DNA from: an uncultured Micrococcales bacterium
Lineage (GTDB): Bacteria; Actinomycetota; Actinomycetes; Actinomycetales; Microbacteriaceae
NCBI GenBank assembly: GCA_903893675.1
Contig: CAITNA010000145.1
Location: 1-5,046 of the forward strand
Length of the DNA stretch: 5,046 bases
Reading direction: 5' to 3'
The position numbers and the translations under genes were made by a program. Below the pieces are notes generated by a model. It worked only from the letters and a program-made list of their open reading frames with translations, had not been told where the DNA came from and searched no databases. Shown piece after piece: positions 1 through 5,046 of this stretch. The number at the start of each line of letters is the position of its first letter. The stretch's first letter is position 1.

Positions 1-778
1 GGCGAACGACCACGCGCAGATTTCGGGTGGCGAGGTCCATGCCGCGAAGCAGGCGAACCTGCTCGCCGAGGTCATCGCGGTATTTGCGCAAGAACGGCGA
101 AATGCGCGAGATCGCGATGGCGCTGTCGAGAGACATGCGCCAGTTGTCGATCAGGGGCTGGCTGCGTCGAACTCGCGAAAGGGCCTCGTCTGCGACCTTG
201 AAGTCAGAGTTCTGCAGAGCCACGCGAAGTGAGCGCAACGAATCGAGGAATACGTCGAAGAGTCTGTCGGCATCCTTGATGGCTGCGCCTCGCGGGTCGC
301 GCGGAATCAAGGCTGTAACAAGCAACGCAGTGACACCACCGATGAAGCCGTCGATGCTGCGCACGAACGAGCCGCCCGGAGGAGCCGATAGCAGCTGAAC
401 CAGCATCGACTGAATGCCGACGGTGATTGCGAATGCTGCGCTCGGCGAAATGAATCGCGCGAGCAAGAACGAAACCAAAAGCGTGAGCGCAATTTGCCAG
501 ACGCCTTGACCGAATGTCATCACCATGACTTCGCTGAGCGCGATGCCGAGCACCATGCCGGCTGCGGTTTCAATAATTCGGCGAGGGCGAGCATCGCGGG
601 TGAACCCAAGCGACGAAATTGTGACAGTCACTGCGAAGAGCGGACTCTCGTGACCAAGTGCGAAGTGCGCGAACGAGTATGCGCCGAGCACTCCGAGCAC
701 AATCTGAATGATTGGCGGCAACGCCTCGATTACTCGCTGAATTGATTCGCGAAAACTCCAGTGCAGTTTCTTTGCCAT
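1..778 (-). CDS. FUSC-family membrane protein (aromatic acid exporter-like), 3' end outside window
   Basis: The frame is open from ATG at 778 to the left edge, giving 259 residues with no stop, so the C-terminus is missing. The N-terminal half is strongly hydrophobic, with likely membrane segments near residues 22-42, 45-60, 70-88, 93-110, 113-132 and 141-158. An Arg-rich loop RDARPRR (61-67) precedes IIETAAGMVLGI, which resembles the conserved R-I-x-G-T-x-x-G stretch of FUSC/aromatic acid exporter proteins. After residue 160 the protein turns polar and helical with many Arg and Asp, as expected for the cytoplasmic domain of this family. Members are thought to export aromatic acids or other organic compounds; the substrate cannot be read from sequence. 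The start lies 9 bases after the ygfZ stop and an in-frame TAG at 788-790 blocks any longer start. No clear Shine-Dalgarno site is visible, so translational coupling to ygfZ is likely. Family assignment is fairly sure, the function is not. Confidence 0.85.
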   Translation of the reverse strand, partial: MAKKLHWSFRESIQRVIEALPPIIQIVLGVLGAYSFAHFALGHESPLFAVTVTISSLGFTRDARPRRIIETAAGMVLGIALSEVMVMTFGQGVWQIALTLLVSFLLARFISPSAAFAITVGIQSMLVQLLSAPPGGSFVRSIDGFIGGVTALLVTALIPRDPRGAAIKDADRLFDVFLDSLRSLRVALQNSDFKVADEALSRVRRSQPLIDNWRMSLDSAIAISRISPFLRKYRDDLGEQVRLLRGMDLATRNLRVVVR

Positions 779-787
779 GACTTGAAC

Positions 788-1819
788 CTAACCGAGCAGT
801 CCGCTGCGCTTCTCACGGATGCCCGCTGCCGCACCTGCGGTAGGTGGCACGATCGTCTGCGCTGTTGCCGAAACCGGATGCGCGTTCTCGTTGCTTGCCG
901 ATCGCACCTGCCACTCGACCGAGTCGTCTGCAGTTCGCGCAACCACAGCTAGCGCGATTGGCCCGAGTTCGAAGTGCTGGCCGATCGTGGTGATGCGGCC
1001 AAGCTCGCGCTCGCCCTGCCAAACGGTGTCACCAACGGCCGCATCGAGATCGGCACTGCCGTCGAGGTGCAGCATGACTATGCGGCGAGGCGGGTGCCCG
1101 AGGTTGTGCACCTTGGCGACGGCCTCTTGCCCGCGGTAGCAGCCCTTGCTCAGGTGAACAGCGCTGGCCAGCCAGTCGAGTTCGTGCGGCAAAGTCTTGT
1201 CGTCGATTTCGTTTGGCTGCCAGGGGCGGTGGGCGGCCACGCGCAGTGCGTCAAAGGCAAGCGAGCCGGCCTGGCCGTATTGAGCAAGCACAGAGGCCAG
1301 TTCGTGCTTGGCTACAAGGTTTAGATAGAGCGGCCAAGGCTCGCGCCCCGAGGCATCGGCGTAGCGCACAGAGCCGACCGGTTCGGCCATCCAAGGGTCT
1401 TGCCAGACCAGCGAGCTGGCATTGCCTTTGGCGGCGTCGGCAATCGGGTGACCAAAACTTGCCACCACAGCGAAGTCGCCGCTGGCGTCTGCCACCTCGA
1501 CCTTGCCGCGGAAAATCACCATGTCGAACCAGCGCAGCAGTTTGCTCGCATTTGCCGAATAGCAAATCAGCCAGGTGCTGTCGCCATCTTCGATGAGTTG
1601 AAAGTCTTGTTCGATGCGACCCTGCGCGTCGAGGTGCAGCGCTTCTGCCGATGCGCCTGCAACCAGCTTGTCGAGACGCTGCGAGAGCATGGCGTTTAGC
1701 CACTCGTGACGATCGCTGCCGGTGATTCGAATGATCGCGCGGTCGTCGAGTTCGAGAACACGCTTGCCGGCAAGCAGTTCGCGCTGCTCGACCAGTGGGT
1801 TGTCGAAGTGACTCTTCAT
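788..1819 (-). CDS. ygfZ: YgfZ/GcvT-like folate-binding protein, Fe-S cluster maintenance
   Basis: This encodes 343 residues of the YgfZ family, paralogues of the glycine-cleavage T protein that act in the cytoplasm and use tetrahydrofolate to support assembly or repair of certain iron-sulfur enzymes. The diagnostic motif K-G-C-Y-x-G-Q-E is intact at residues 225-232 (KGCYRGQE), with the conserved Cys at 227, followed by the usual AVAKVHNLGHPPRR stretch. The N-terminal folate-binding fold covers roughly residues 25-220. The C-terminal barrel runs from about 245 to 305. It ends in an Ala/Pro-rich tail (about 311-343) that looks disordered. The ATG directly abuts the TAA of the upstream nitrobindin-like gene, with no intervening base and no good Shine-Dalgarno site, so translation is probably coupled. 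The FUSC gene follows 9 bases after the TAG. Family knowledge supports the Fe-S role; the specific client enzymes here are unknown. Confidence 0.93.
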   Translation of the reverse strand: MKSHFDNPLVEQRELLAGKRVLELDDRAIIRITGSDRHEWLNAMLSQRLDKLVAGASAEALHLDAQGRIEQDFQLIEDGDSTWLICYSANASKLLRWFDMVIFRGKVEVADASGDFAVVASFGHPIADAAKGNASSLVWQDPWMAEPVGSVRYADASGREPWPLYLNLVAKHELASVLAQYGQAGSLAFDALRVAAHRPWQPNEIDDKTLPHELDWLASAVHLSKGCYRGQEAVAKVHNLGHPPRRIVMLHLDGSADLDAAVGDTVWQGERELGRITTIGQHFELGPIALAVVARTADDSVEWQVRSASNENAHPVSATAQTIVPPTAGAAAGIREKRSGLLG

Positions 1820-2443
1820 TTAGTCGACCGGAATGTCGTCGACAGGCTCGTCGATTTTGCGCAGCTCAGCTGACGCGTGCGACTCGGTCTGGGCGCTGCG
1901 AGTTGCGATGTCCCATGCCCACATCAGGTTGTGATTCACGAAACCATAAACGCGCATCGAGTGGCGATAGGTTTTTGCACCATCGAAAGCGGTGCCGGCA
2001 TATGAAGCCAAATCGATTCGCGCGCCCTTGATCTTGCCGTTGTACAACTCGGCAACACCTCCCGAGTGAAGAATCGAAACTTGGATGTCGAACCCGCCCT
2101 CTGCGTTACGCAGAGTCTCGAGGTCTTCGCGAGTTTGAATCGCGCGCGGGCCTTTGCCTGGAAGCAGTCCGGGGCCGGCATCCGAGTCGTGGGCTGCACG
2201 AGTCAAACGCCAAAAGCCCACCTCGCCAGGCAGCACGCGGCCGTCTTCGAGTTTGACTTGAGAAACATAGGTGACGGTGTCTTGGCCGTCGTGAGTGAAC
2301 TCGGCGGTCTGCACGAAACCAACCTCAACAGCGGGTGCGTCGTCGTGCTCGCGGGTGACAATCTTGCCGGCGCCCTGCCACTTGCCGAGCAAGAACGAGA
2401 ACGGGGTTACTTCGATAGGCAGGTCATCAGGGATGACGAACAA
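1820..2443 (-). CDS. Nitrobindin/FABP-like beta-barrel protein, probable heme-binding
   Basis: This encodes 207 residues of the actinobacterial FABP-like/nitrobindin family (DUF1794 type), small cytoplasmic ten-stranded beta-barrels. The family signature G-x-W-x-G-x-G is present near the N-terminus as GKWQGAG (20-26). Further family-like blocks are GEVGFWRL (73-80) and SILHSGGVAELYNGK (123-137). The C-terminus has ESHASAELRK, placing His189 where the proximal heme ligand sits in characterised nitrobindins, which bind ferric heme, react with NO and isomerise peroxynitrite. A polar stretch at about 82-117 looks longer than in mycobacterial relatives. The start is TTG at 2443: an in-frame TAG lies directly before it and AAGGGG lies 9 bases upstream (2453-2458), inside the preceding small gene. 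The TAA stop abuts the ygfZ ATG. Fold assignment is firm. Heme binding is inference from one His, and a fatty-acid or other ligand remains possible. Confidence 0.9.
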   Translation of the reverse strand: MFVIPDDLPIEVTPFSFLLGKWQGAGKIVTREHDDAPAVEVGFVQTAEFTHDGQDTVTYVSQVKLEDGRVLPGEVGFWRLTRAAHDSDAGPGLLPGKGPRAIQTREDLETLRNAEGGFDIQVSILHSGGVAELYNGKIKGARIDLASYAGTAFDGAKTYRHSMRVYGFVNHNLMWAWDIATRSAQTESHASAELRKIDEPVDDIPVD

Positions 2444-2554
2444 CTACTTCTGCCCCTTGAAAAGACGGTAGAGAACCAGAACCGAGATGCTGGCGATGGC
2501 CAGCGCGGCCAGAATCAACAGGCCGGTAAAGAAGATTTCGAAGGATAGCTTCAT
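2444..2554 (-). CDS. 36-residue single-pass membrane protein, unknown function
   Basis: A short reading frame runs from ATG at 2554 to TAG at 2446-2444 and encodes 36 residues. It starts MKLSFEIFF, has one strongly hydrophobic helix at about residues 6-29 (GLLILAALAIASISVLVLY) and ends in a basic tail RLFKGQK. This is the layout of a small N-out, C-in inner-membrane protein by the positive-inside rule. It sits in a 120-base slot between two genes of the same strand, 9 bases after the upstream stop and with zero spacing before the TTG of the nitrobindin-like gene. The Shine-Dalgarno site for that gene lies in its last codons, so translating this frame should influence the downstream start. I do not recognise a family. 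It could be a real small protein, a leader peptide coupling translation, or both. The clean hydrophobic profile and fitted boundaries favour a real gene. Confidence 0.72.
   Translation of the reverse strand: MKLSFEIFFTGLLILAALAIASISVLVLYRLFKGQK
2453..2458 (-). promoter_or_regulatory. Shine-Dalgarno site for the TTG-initiated nitrobindin-like gene
   Basis: AAGGGG on the minus strand lies 9 bases before the TTG at 2443, inside the final codons of the 36-residue protein gene. It is the best ribosome-binding site in the minus-strand block and is the main reason to accept the rare TTG start. Confidence 0.65.
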
Positions 2555-2563
2555 GGTTTAAGT

Positions 2564-2821
2564 CTAACCGCGAAGCCAGAAGACGACCGTGGCAATGGCC
2601 AGGATCAGGTATGAACCGCCGCCTACATAGACCAAGCGGCGGACGAAACCTGCGGGCTGGGCGCGAAAGAGTTGCACGAGCGAGACAAGGGCGAGTGAGC
2701 CGGCAAGCAAGACCGCGAGCGCGCCATAGATGTCTGAACTTGGGAACATCAAAAGGGCCAGGGTTGCGCCGATGGCAACCAATACCCAGATGGAAATGAT
2801 CTCGAACCAGTTTTGCTTCAC
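2564..2821 (-). CDS. Small three-helix membrane protein, unknown function
   Basis: From GTG at 2821 this encodes 85 residues with three clear hydrophobic segments at about 6-26, 31-52 and 63-83, the last reaching almost to the C-terminus (VVFWLRG). Basic residues R53, R61 and R62 cluster between helices 2 and 3, predicting that loop in the cytoplasm, the N-terminus inside and the C-terminus outside. I recognise no named family and no catalytic motif. The start is uncertain. The frame stays open upstream, with TTG codons at 2848 and 2863, giving 90 or 99 residues. The longest version would overlap the first base of glnR head to head. GTG at 2821 leaves 41 bases for promoters, and an extended -10-like element sits at the right distance for leaderless initiation there. 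It is the first gene of the leftward operon, with 9 bases before the next gene. Confidence 0.75.
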   Translation of the reverse strand: MKQNWFEIISIWVLVAIGATLALLMFPSSDIYGALAVLLAGSLALVSLVQLFRAQPAGFVRRLVYVGGGSYLILAIATVVFWLRG

Positions 2822-2834
2822 AGCCCAATCATGC

Positions 2835-2850
2835 CAAACTTGAGGCAAAC
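2835..2850 (+). promoter_or_regulatory. Direct repeat CAAAC-N6-CAAAC, possible regulator-binding site
   Basis: CAAAC occurs at 2835-2839 and again at 2846-2850, an exact 11-base period. OmpR/PhoB-type regulators bind direct repeats of about 11 bases. GlnR boxes in particular are built as gTnAC-N6-GaAAC, so the second half-site matches at AAAC but starts with C instead of G. The position, 12 bases before the glnR ATG, would suit autoregulation. An overlapping short inverted repeat, GAGG-CAAA-CCTC, spans 2842-2853. The binding role is inference. Confidence 0.3.
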
Positions 2851-2854
2851 CTCT

Positions 2855-2859
2855 GGAGA
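2855..2859 (+). promoter_or_regulatory. Shine-Dalgarno site of glnR
   Basis: GGAGA is followed by three bases before the ATG at 2863. The spacing is short but usable, and no in-frame upstream start codon competes, so it supports the chosen start. Confidence 0.5.
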
Positions 2860-2862
2860 ACA

Positions 2863-3540
2863 ATGGCTCAACTGCTTGTGCTCTCGGCCACAGCCGAATC
2901 AGAGGTTCTGCCCGCCCTGAGTTTGCTCGGGCACAAGGTTCGCGTGATTCCGGCCGAACCGGCAGCCCTGGTCAATGCCCCAATCGCAGACCTTATTTTC
3001 TTGGATGCTCGTCGCGACCTCGCTTCGGCAAAGTCCATCGCCAAAATCCTGCACACCACCGGACTCAGCGCACCACTCGTGGCCGTAGTCACCGAAGGCG
3101 GCCTGATCGGCATCTCAAACGACTGGGGTGTTGCCGACATCATCCTTGATTCAGCAGGCCCTGCCGAAATCGACGCCCGAGTTCGCCTGGCCATCGCCCG
3201 TGCGGTCGAGGCTCGCACCGAACAGGACGCCGACGCCGAGGCCAACATCGTGATCGACGAGGCCTCTTACACGGCCAAGCTGCACGGCAAGCCACTTGAC
3301 CTCACGTTCAAGGAGTTCGCACTGCTGAAGTTCTTGGCACAGCACCCGGGAAGGGTCTTCACCCGCGACCAGCTGCTCAGCGAAGTCTGGGGCTATGACT
3401 ACTTCGGTGGCACGCGAACCGTGGATGTGCACATTCGTCGCCTGCGCGCCAAACTCGGCGACCTCGAGGCGCTGATCGGCACGGTTCACAACGTGGGCTA
3501 CCGCTTCACCACCGACGTCGCCGTGGTAACCAAGGCCTAA
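2863..3540 (+). CDS. glnR: GlnR-type orphan response regulator, global nitrogen control
   Basis: This encodes 225 residues with an N-terminal receiver-like domain (about 1-115) and a C-terminal OmpR/PhoB winged-helix DNA-binding domain (about 129-217). The DNA-binding part carries LTFKEFALLKFLAQHPGRVF, RDQLLSEVWGYDYFGGTRT and the recognition-helix region VDVHIRRLRAKLG. The receiver closely resembles actinobacterial GlnR: LPALSLLGHKVR, LDARRDL, VVTEGGLIGISNDWG and GPAEIDAR. GlnR switches nitrogen-assimilation genes (glnA, amtB and others) and is an orphan regulator without a partner kinase. Asp48 is kept at the usual phosphorylation position. However, the acidic pair near residues 8-10 is replaced by SAT, and the usual Lys after the fourth strand is missing (DSAGPAE), so classical phosphorylation is unlikely. 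It diverges from the nitrobindin/ygfZ block and is followed 67 bases later by ppk1. The C-terminal tail after the winged helix is short. A different OmpR-family regulator is a remote alternative. Confidence 0.88.
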   Translation: MAQLLVLSATAESEVLPALSLLGHKVRVIPAEPAALVNAPIADLIFLDARRDLASAKSIAKILHTTGLSAPLVAVVTEGGLIGISNDWGVADIILDSAGPAEIDARVRLAIARAVEARTEQDADAEANIVIDEASYTAKLHGKPLDLTFKEFALLKFLAQHPGRVFTRDQLLSEVWGYDYFGGTRTVDVHIRRLRAKLGDLEALIGTVHNVGYRFTTDVAVVTKA

Positions 3541-3607
3541 CGCCAGCTGAGTTCATTGCTCACCAACGATTAATGCGCGGTTAACCGCAAACTGGCAGAC
3601 TGGAAGC
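3541..3607 (+). promoter_or_regulatory. Intergenic region upstream of ppk1
   Basis: These 67 bases separate glnR from ppk1. They contain a 12-bp palindrome (listed separately) and TGG-CAGACT at 3593-3601, an extended -10-like element followed by 6 bases and the ppk1 ATG. No stem followed by a T-run is present, so glnR and ppk1 could share a transcript, with a possible second start here. Confidence 0.4.
3577..3588. promoter_or_regulatory. 12-bp perfect palindrome GCGGTTAACCGC, candidate operator
   Basis: GCGGTT is followed at once by its reverse complement AACCGC, 19 bases before the ppk1 ATG. With no loop it cannot form an ordinary RNA hairpin or terminator, so a binding site for a dimeric regulator is the more natural reading. 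The binding protein is unknown. Confidence 0.4.
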
Positions 3608-5046
3608 ATGTCTGACGAAACCATGGCCAGCACCCTGCCTCAGGGCGGCGACCTGCCAGCAGACCGTTTTCTCGACCGCGAGGTCAGCTGGTTGGCCTTC
3701 AACCAGCGAGTTCTCGAACTCGCAGAAGACCCAAACCTCTTTTTGCTCGAGCGCGTCAACTTTCTGAGCATCTTCGCCTCGAATCTCGACGAATTCTTCA
3801 TGGTGCGAGTCGCCGGCCTCAAGCGCCGCATCGCAACGGGGCTCGCAGTTACTGCAGCCAGCGGCCTTTCCCCAGAGGCAGTGCTCTCTGAGATCAGCCA
3901 GGAGGCACACCGCCTTCAACTGCGTCACGCTCGTTTGTTCGCAGACCAGATCGAACCCGCAATGCGCGCAAACGGCATTCGTATTTTGCGCTGGCACGAA
4001 CTCGGCGATGTCGAGCGCGGTGCACTGCACACCTACTTCCAGAACCAGATCTTCCCGGTTCTGACTCCGCTCGCTGTCGACCCTGCTCACCCGTTCCCTT
4101 ACATCTCGGGTCTTTCGCTGAACCTCGCGGTTGTTCTCAAAAACCCAAGCAGCGATACCGAACACTTTGCCCGAGTAAAGGTGCCACCGCTGCTTCCGCG
4201 CTTTGTGCGCATCCCAGGAAACCAAACAGTTCACGACGCGCGCTACGTTGCACTCGAAGACATCATTGGTGAGTTCCTGGGTCAGCTGTTCCCCGGCATG
4301 CAGGTTTTGCAGCACCACCTGTTCCGCGTGACTCGCAATGAAGACCTTGAAGTCGACGAGGATGAGGGCGAGAACCTTCTGGTTGCGCTCGAGAAAGAAT
4401 TGCTGCGTCGCCGCTTCGGCCCGCCAGTCCGCCTCGAGGTCGCAGACGACATCAACCCTCAGGTTCTCGACCTTCTGATGCGCGAGCTCGACATCACCGA
4501 CGAAGACGTTTATGCGCTTCCTCGCCCGCTCGACCTCACCGGCTTGTTCGGTTTAGCTGGCTTGAACCGACCAGAGTTGCGCTACCCACCGCACCCTCGC
4601 GTCACCAACCGCTACCTCACCTCGCACGAGGATGAGTCAGTCGACATCTTCGGTGCAATTCGCCAGCGTGAGATTTTGCTGCACCACCCATACGAGTCGT
4701 TCACCACCTCGGTGGTCGCGTTCTTGCAGCAGGCCGCTGCCGACCCGCAGGTGCTTGCCATCAAGCAGACCCTGTATCGCACCTCGGGTGACAGCCCGAT
4801 CGTCGACGCCCTGATTCAGGCGGCCGAGGCGGGCAAGCAGGTTCTGGCCCTGGTCGAGATCAAGGCTCGCTTCGACGAGCAGGCCAACATCTCCTGGGCC
4901 CGCAAGCTCGAGGCCGCAGGCGTGCACGTGGTCTATGGCATCGTGGGCCTGAAGACCCACTGCAAGCTGGCCCTGGTGATTCGACAAGAAGGCGGCCAGC
5001 TGCGACGCTACTGCCACATCGGCACCGGAAACTACAACCCGAAGAC
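3608..5046 (+). CDS. ppk1: Polyphosphate kinase PPK1, 3' end outside window
   Basis: The frame is open from ATG at 3608 to the right edge: 479 residues and two bases of codon 480, of a protein usually about 700 residues long. PPK1 reversibly polymerises the gamma phosphate of ATP into polyphosphate through a phosphohistidine intermediate. The N-terminal domain (about 20-125) holds SNLDEFFMVR (58-67), with Asn59 matching the ATP-contacting Asn of E. coli PPK. The head domain follows, and the first catalytic domain begins near 345. R391 in LYRTS, R421 in KARFDEQAN, the phosphorylated His451 in KTHCK and His470 in HIGTGNYN have the same mutual spacing as E. coli R375, R405, H435 and H454, so the active site looks intact. 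An ATG at codon 6 is an alternative start; neither has a well-spaced Shine-Dalgarno site (GGAAG ends 1 base before the first ATG). It follows glnR by 67 bases, which suggests control by nutrient status. Confidence 0.96.
   Translation, partial: MSDETMASTLPQGGDLPADRFLDREVSWLAFNQRVLELAEDPNLFLLERVNFLSIFASNLDEFFMVRVAGLKRRIATGLAVTAASGLSPEAVLSEISQEAHRLQLRHARLFADQIEPAMRANGIRILRWHELGDVERGALHTYFQNQIFPVLTPLAVDPAHPFPYISGLSLNLAVVLKNPSSDTEHFARVKVPPLLPRFVRIPGNQTVHDARYVALEDIIGEFLGQLFPGMQVLQHHLFRVTRNEDLEVDEDEGENLLVALEKELLRRRFGPPVRLEVADDINPQVLDLLMRELDITDEDVYALPRPLDLTGLFGLAGLNRPELRYPPHPRVTNRYLTSHEDESVDIFGAIRQREILLHHPYESFTTSVVAFLQQAAADPQVLAIKQTLYRTSGDSPIVDALIQAAEAGKQVLALVEIKARFDEQANISWARKLEAAGVHVVYGIVGLKTHCKLALVIRQEGGQLRRYCHIGTGNYNPK

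Larger units (their letters stand above)
2822..2862. promoter_or_regulatory. Divergent intergenic region between the leftward operon and glnR
   Basis: This 41-base gap must hold, or lie inside, the control region for both directions. On the minus strand TGG-CATGAT (2836-2828) resembles an extended -10 box and is followed by 6 bases and the GTG at 2821. On the plus strand TTGCTT (2813-2818), a 17-base spacer and AAACTT (2836-2841) make a weak sigma-70-like candidate. Both calls rest on motif inspection only. Confidence 0.4.

Noticed and set aside
27..398. 123-residue open frame on the plus strand opposite the FUSC gene
   Set aside because: The Arg/Ser-rich translation lacks any family resemblance, while the opposite strand encodes a coherent membrane protein.
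1251..1703. 150-residue open frame on the minus strand within ygfZ
   Set aside because: It is an alternative frame of ygfZ, with Arg- and Ala-rich low-information translation typical of frame shadows.
2066..2548. 160-residue open frame on the plus strand opposite the nitrobindin-like gene
   Set aside because: It is antisense to a gene with clear family motifs and also covers the small membrane gene; its product shows no domain or upstream signals.
3551..3575. PHO-box-like GTTCATT sequence upstream of ppk1
   Set aside because: The first unit resembles an actinobacterial PHO half-site, but no second GTTCA-like unit occurs 11 bases on, so the direct-repeat requirement fails.
3541..3607. Rho-independent terminator between glnR and ppk1
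   Set aside because: The only strong symmetry is a loop-free palindrome with no following T-run, so no terminator can be supported.
3581..4318. 245-residue open frame on the minus strand, antisense to ppk1
   Set aside because: It lies wholly opposite the strongly supported ppk1 frame, starts within it and resembles no protein family; long antisense frames are common under this codon bias.
4637..5017. 126-residue open frame on the minus strand, antisense to ppk1
   Set aside because: It is a complement of the catalytic domain codons of ppk1, with no recognisable domain.

Overview
The window looks like chromosomal core DNA from an actinobacterium, most likely of the Microbacteriaceae type. The evidence is a GlnR-type orphan response regulator, an actinobacterial FABP/nitrobindin-like protein beside YgfZ, moderately high G+C with C/G-ending codons, very tight gene packing and weak or absent Shine-Dalgarno sites before several genes. 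The taxonomic placement is inference from gene content. I see no insertion sequence, tRNA, rRNA, CRISPR array or prophage gene.

Layout: two gene blocks diverge from a short region near position 2822-2862. On the minus strand, reading leftwards, lie a three-helix membrane protein of unknown function (2821 to 2564), a 36-residue single-helix membrane protein (2554 to 2444), a nitrobindin/FABP-like heme-pocket protein (2443 to 1820), a YgfZ/GcvT-like protein (1819 to 788) and a FUSC-family membrane protein (778, running off the left edge). Gaps are 9, 0, 0 and 9 bases, so this is almost certainly one operon. All five genes lie in the same reading frame, separated only by stop codons. On the plus strand lie glnR (2863-3540) and, after 67 bases, ppk1 (3608, running off the right edge).

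How the genes may work together: GlnR is the global nitrogen regulator of actinobacteria, and PPK1 makes polyphosphate, which links the plus-strand pair to nutrient status. The minus-strand block pairs a probable heme protein of the nitrobindin family (NO/peroxynitrite chemistry in characterised members) with YgfZ, which supports iron-sulfur enzymes, and with membrane proteins including a possible exporter. A nitrosative or oxidative-stress and Fe-S maintenance role next to the nitrogen regulator is attractive but is inference. The most notable items are the unrecognised 36-residue membrane protein, the frame-locked operon with abutting stop/start codons, the degenerate GlnR receiver pocket, a GlnR-box-like direct repeat just before glnR, and a 12-bp palindrome before ppk1.
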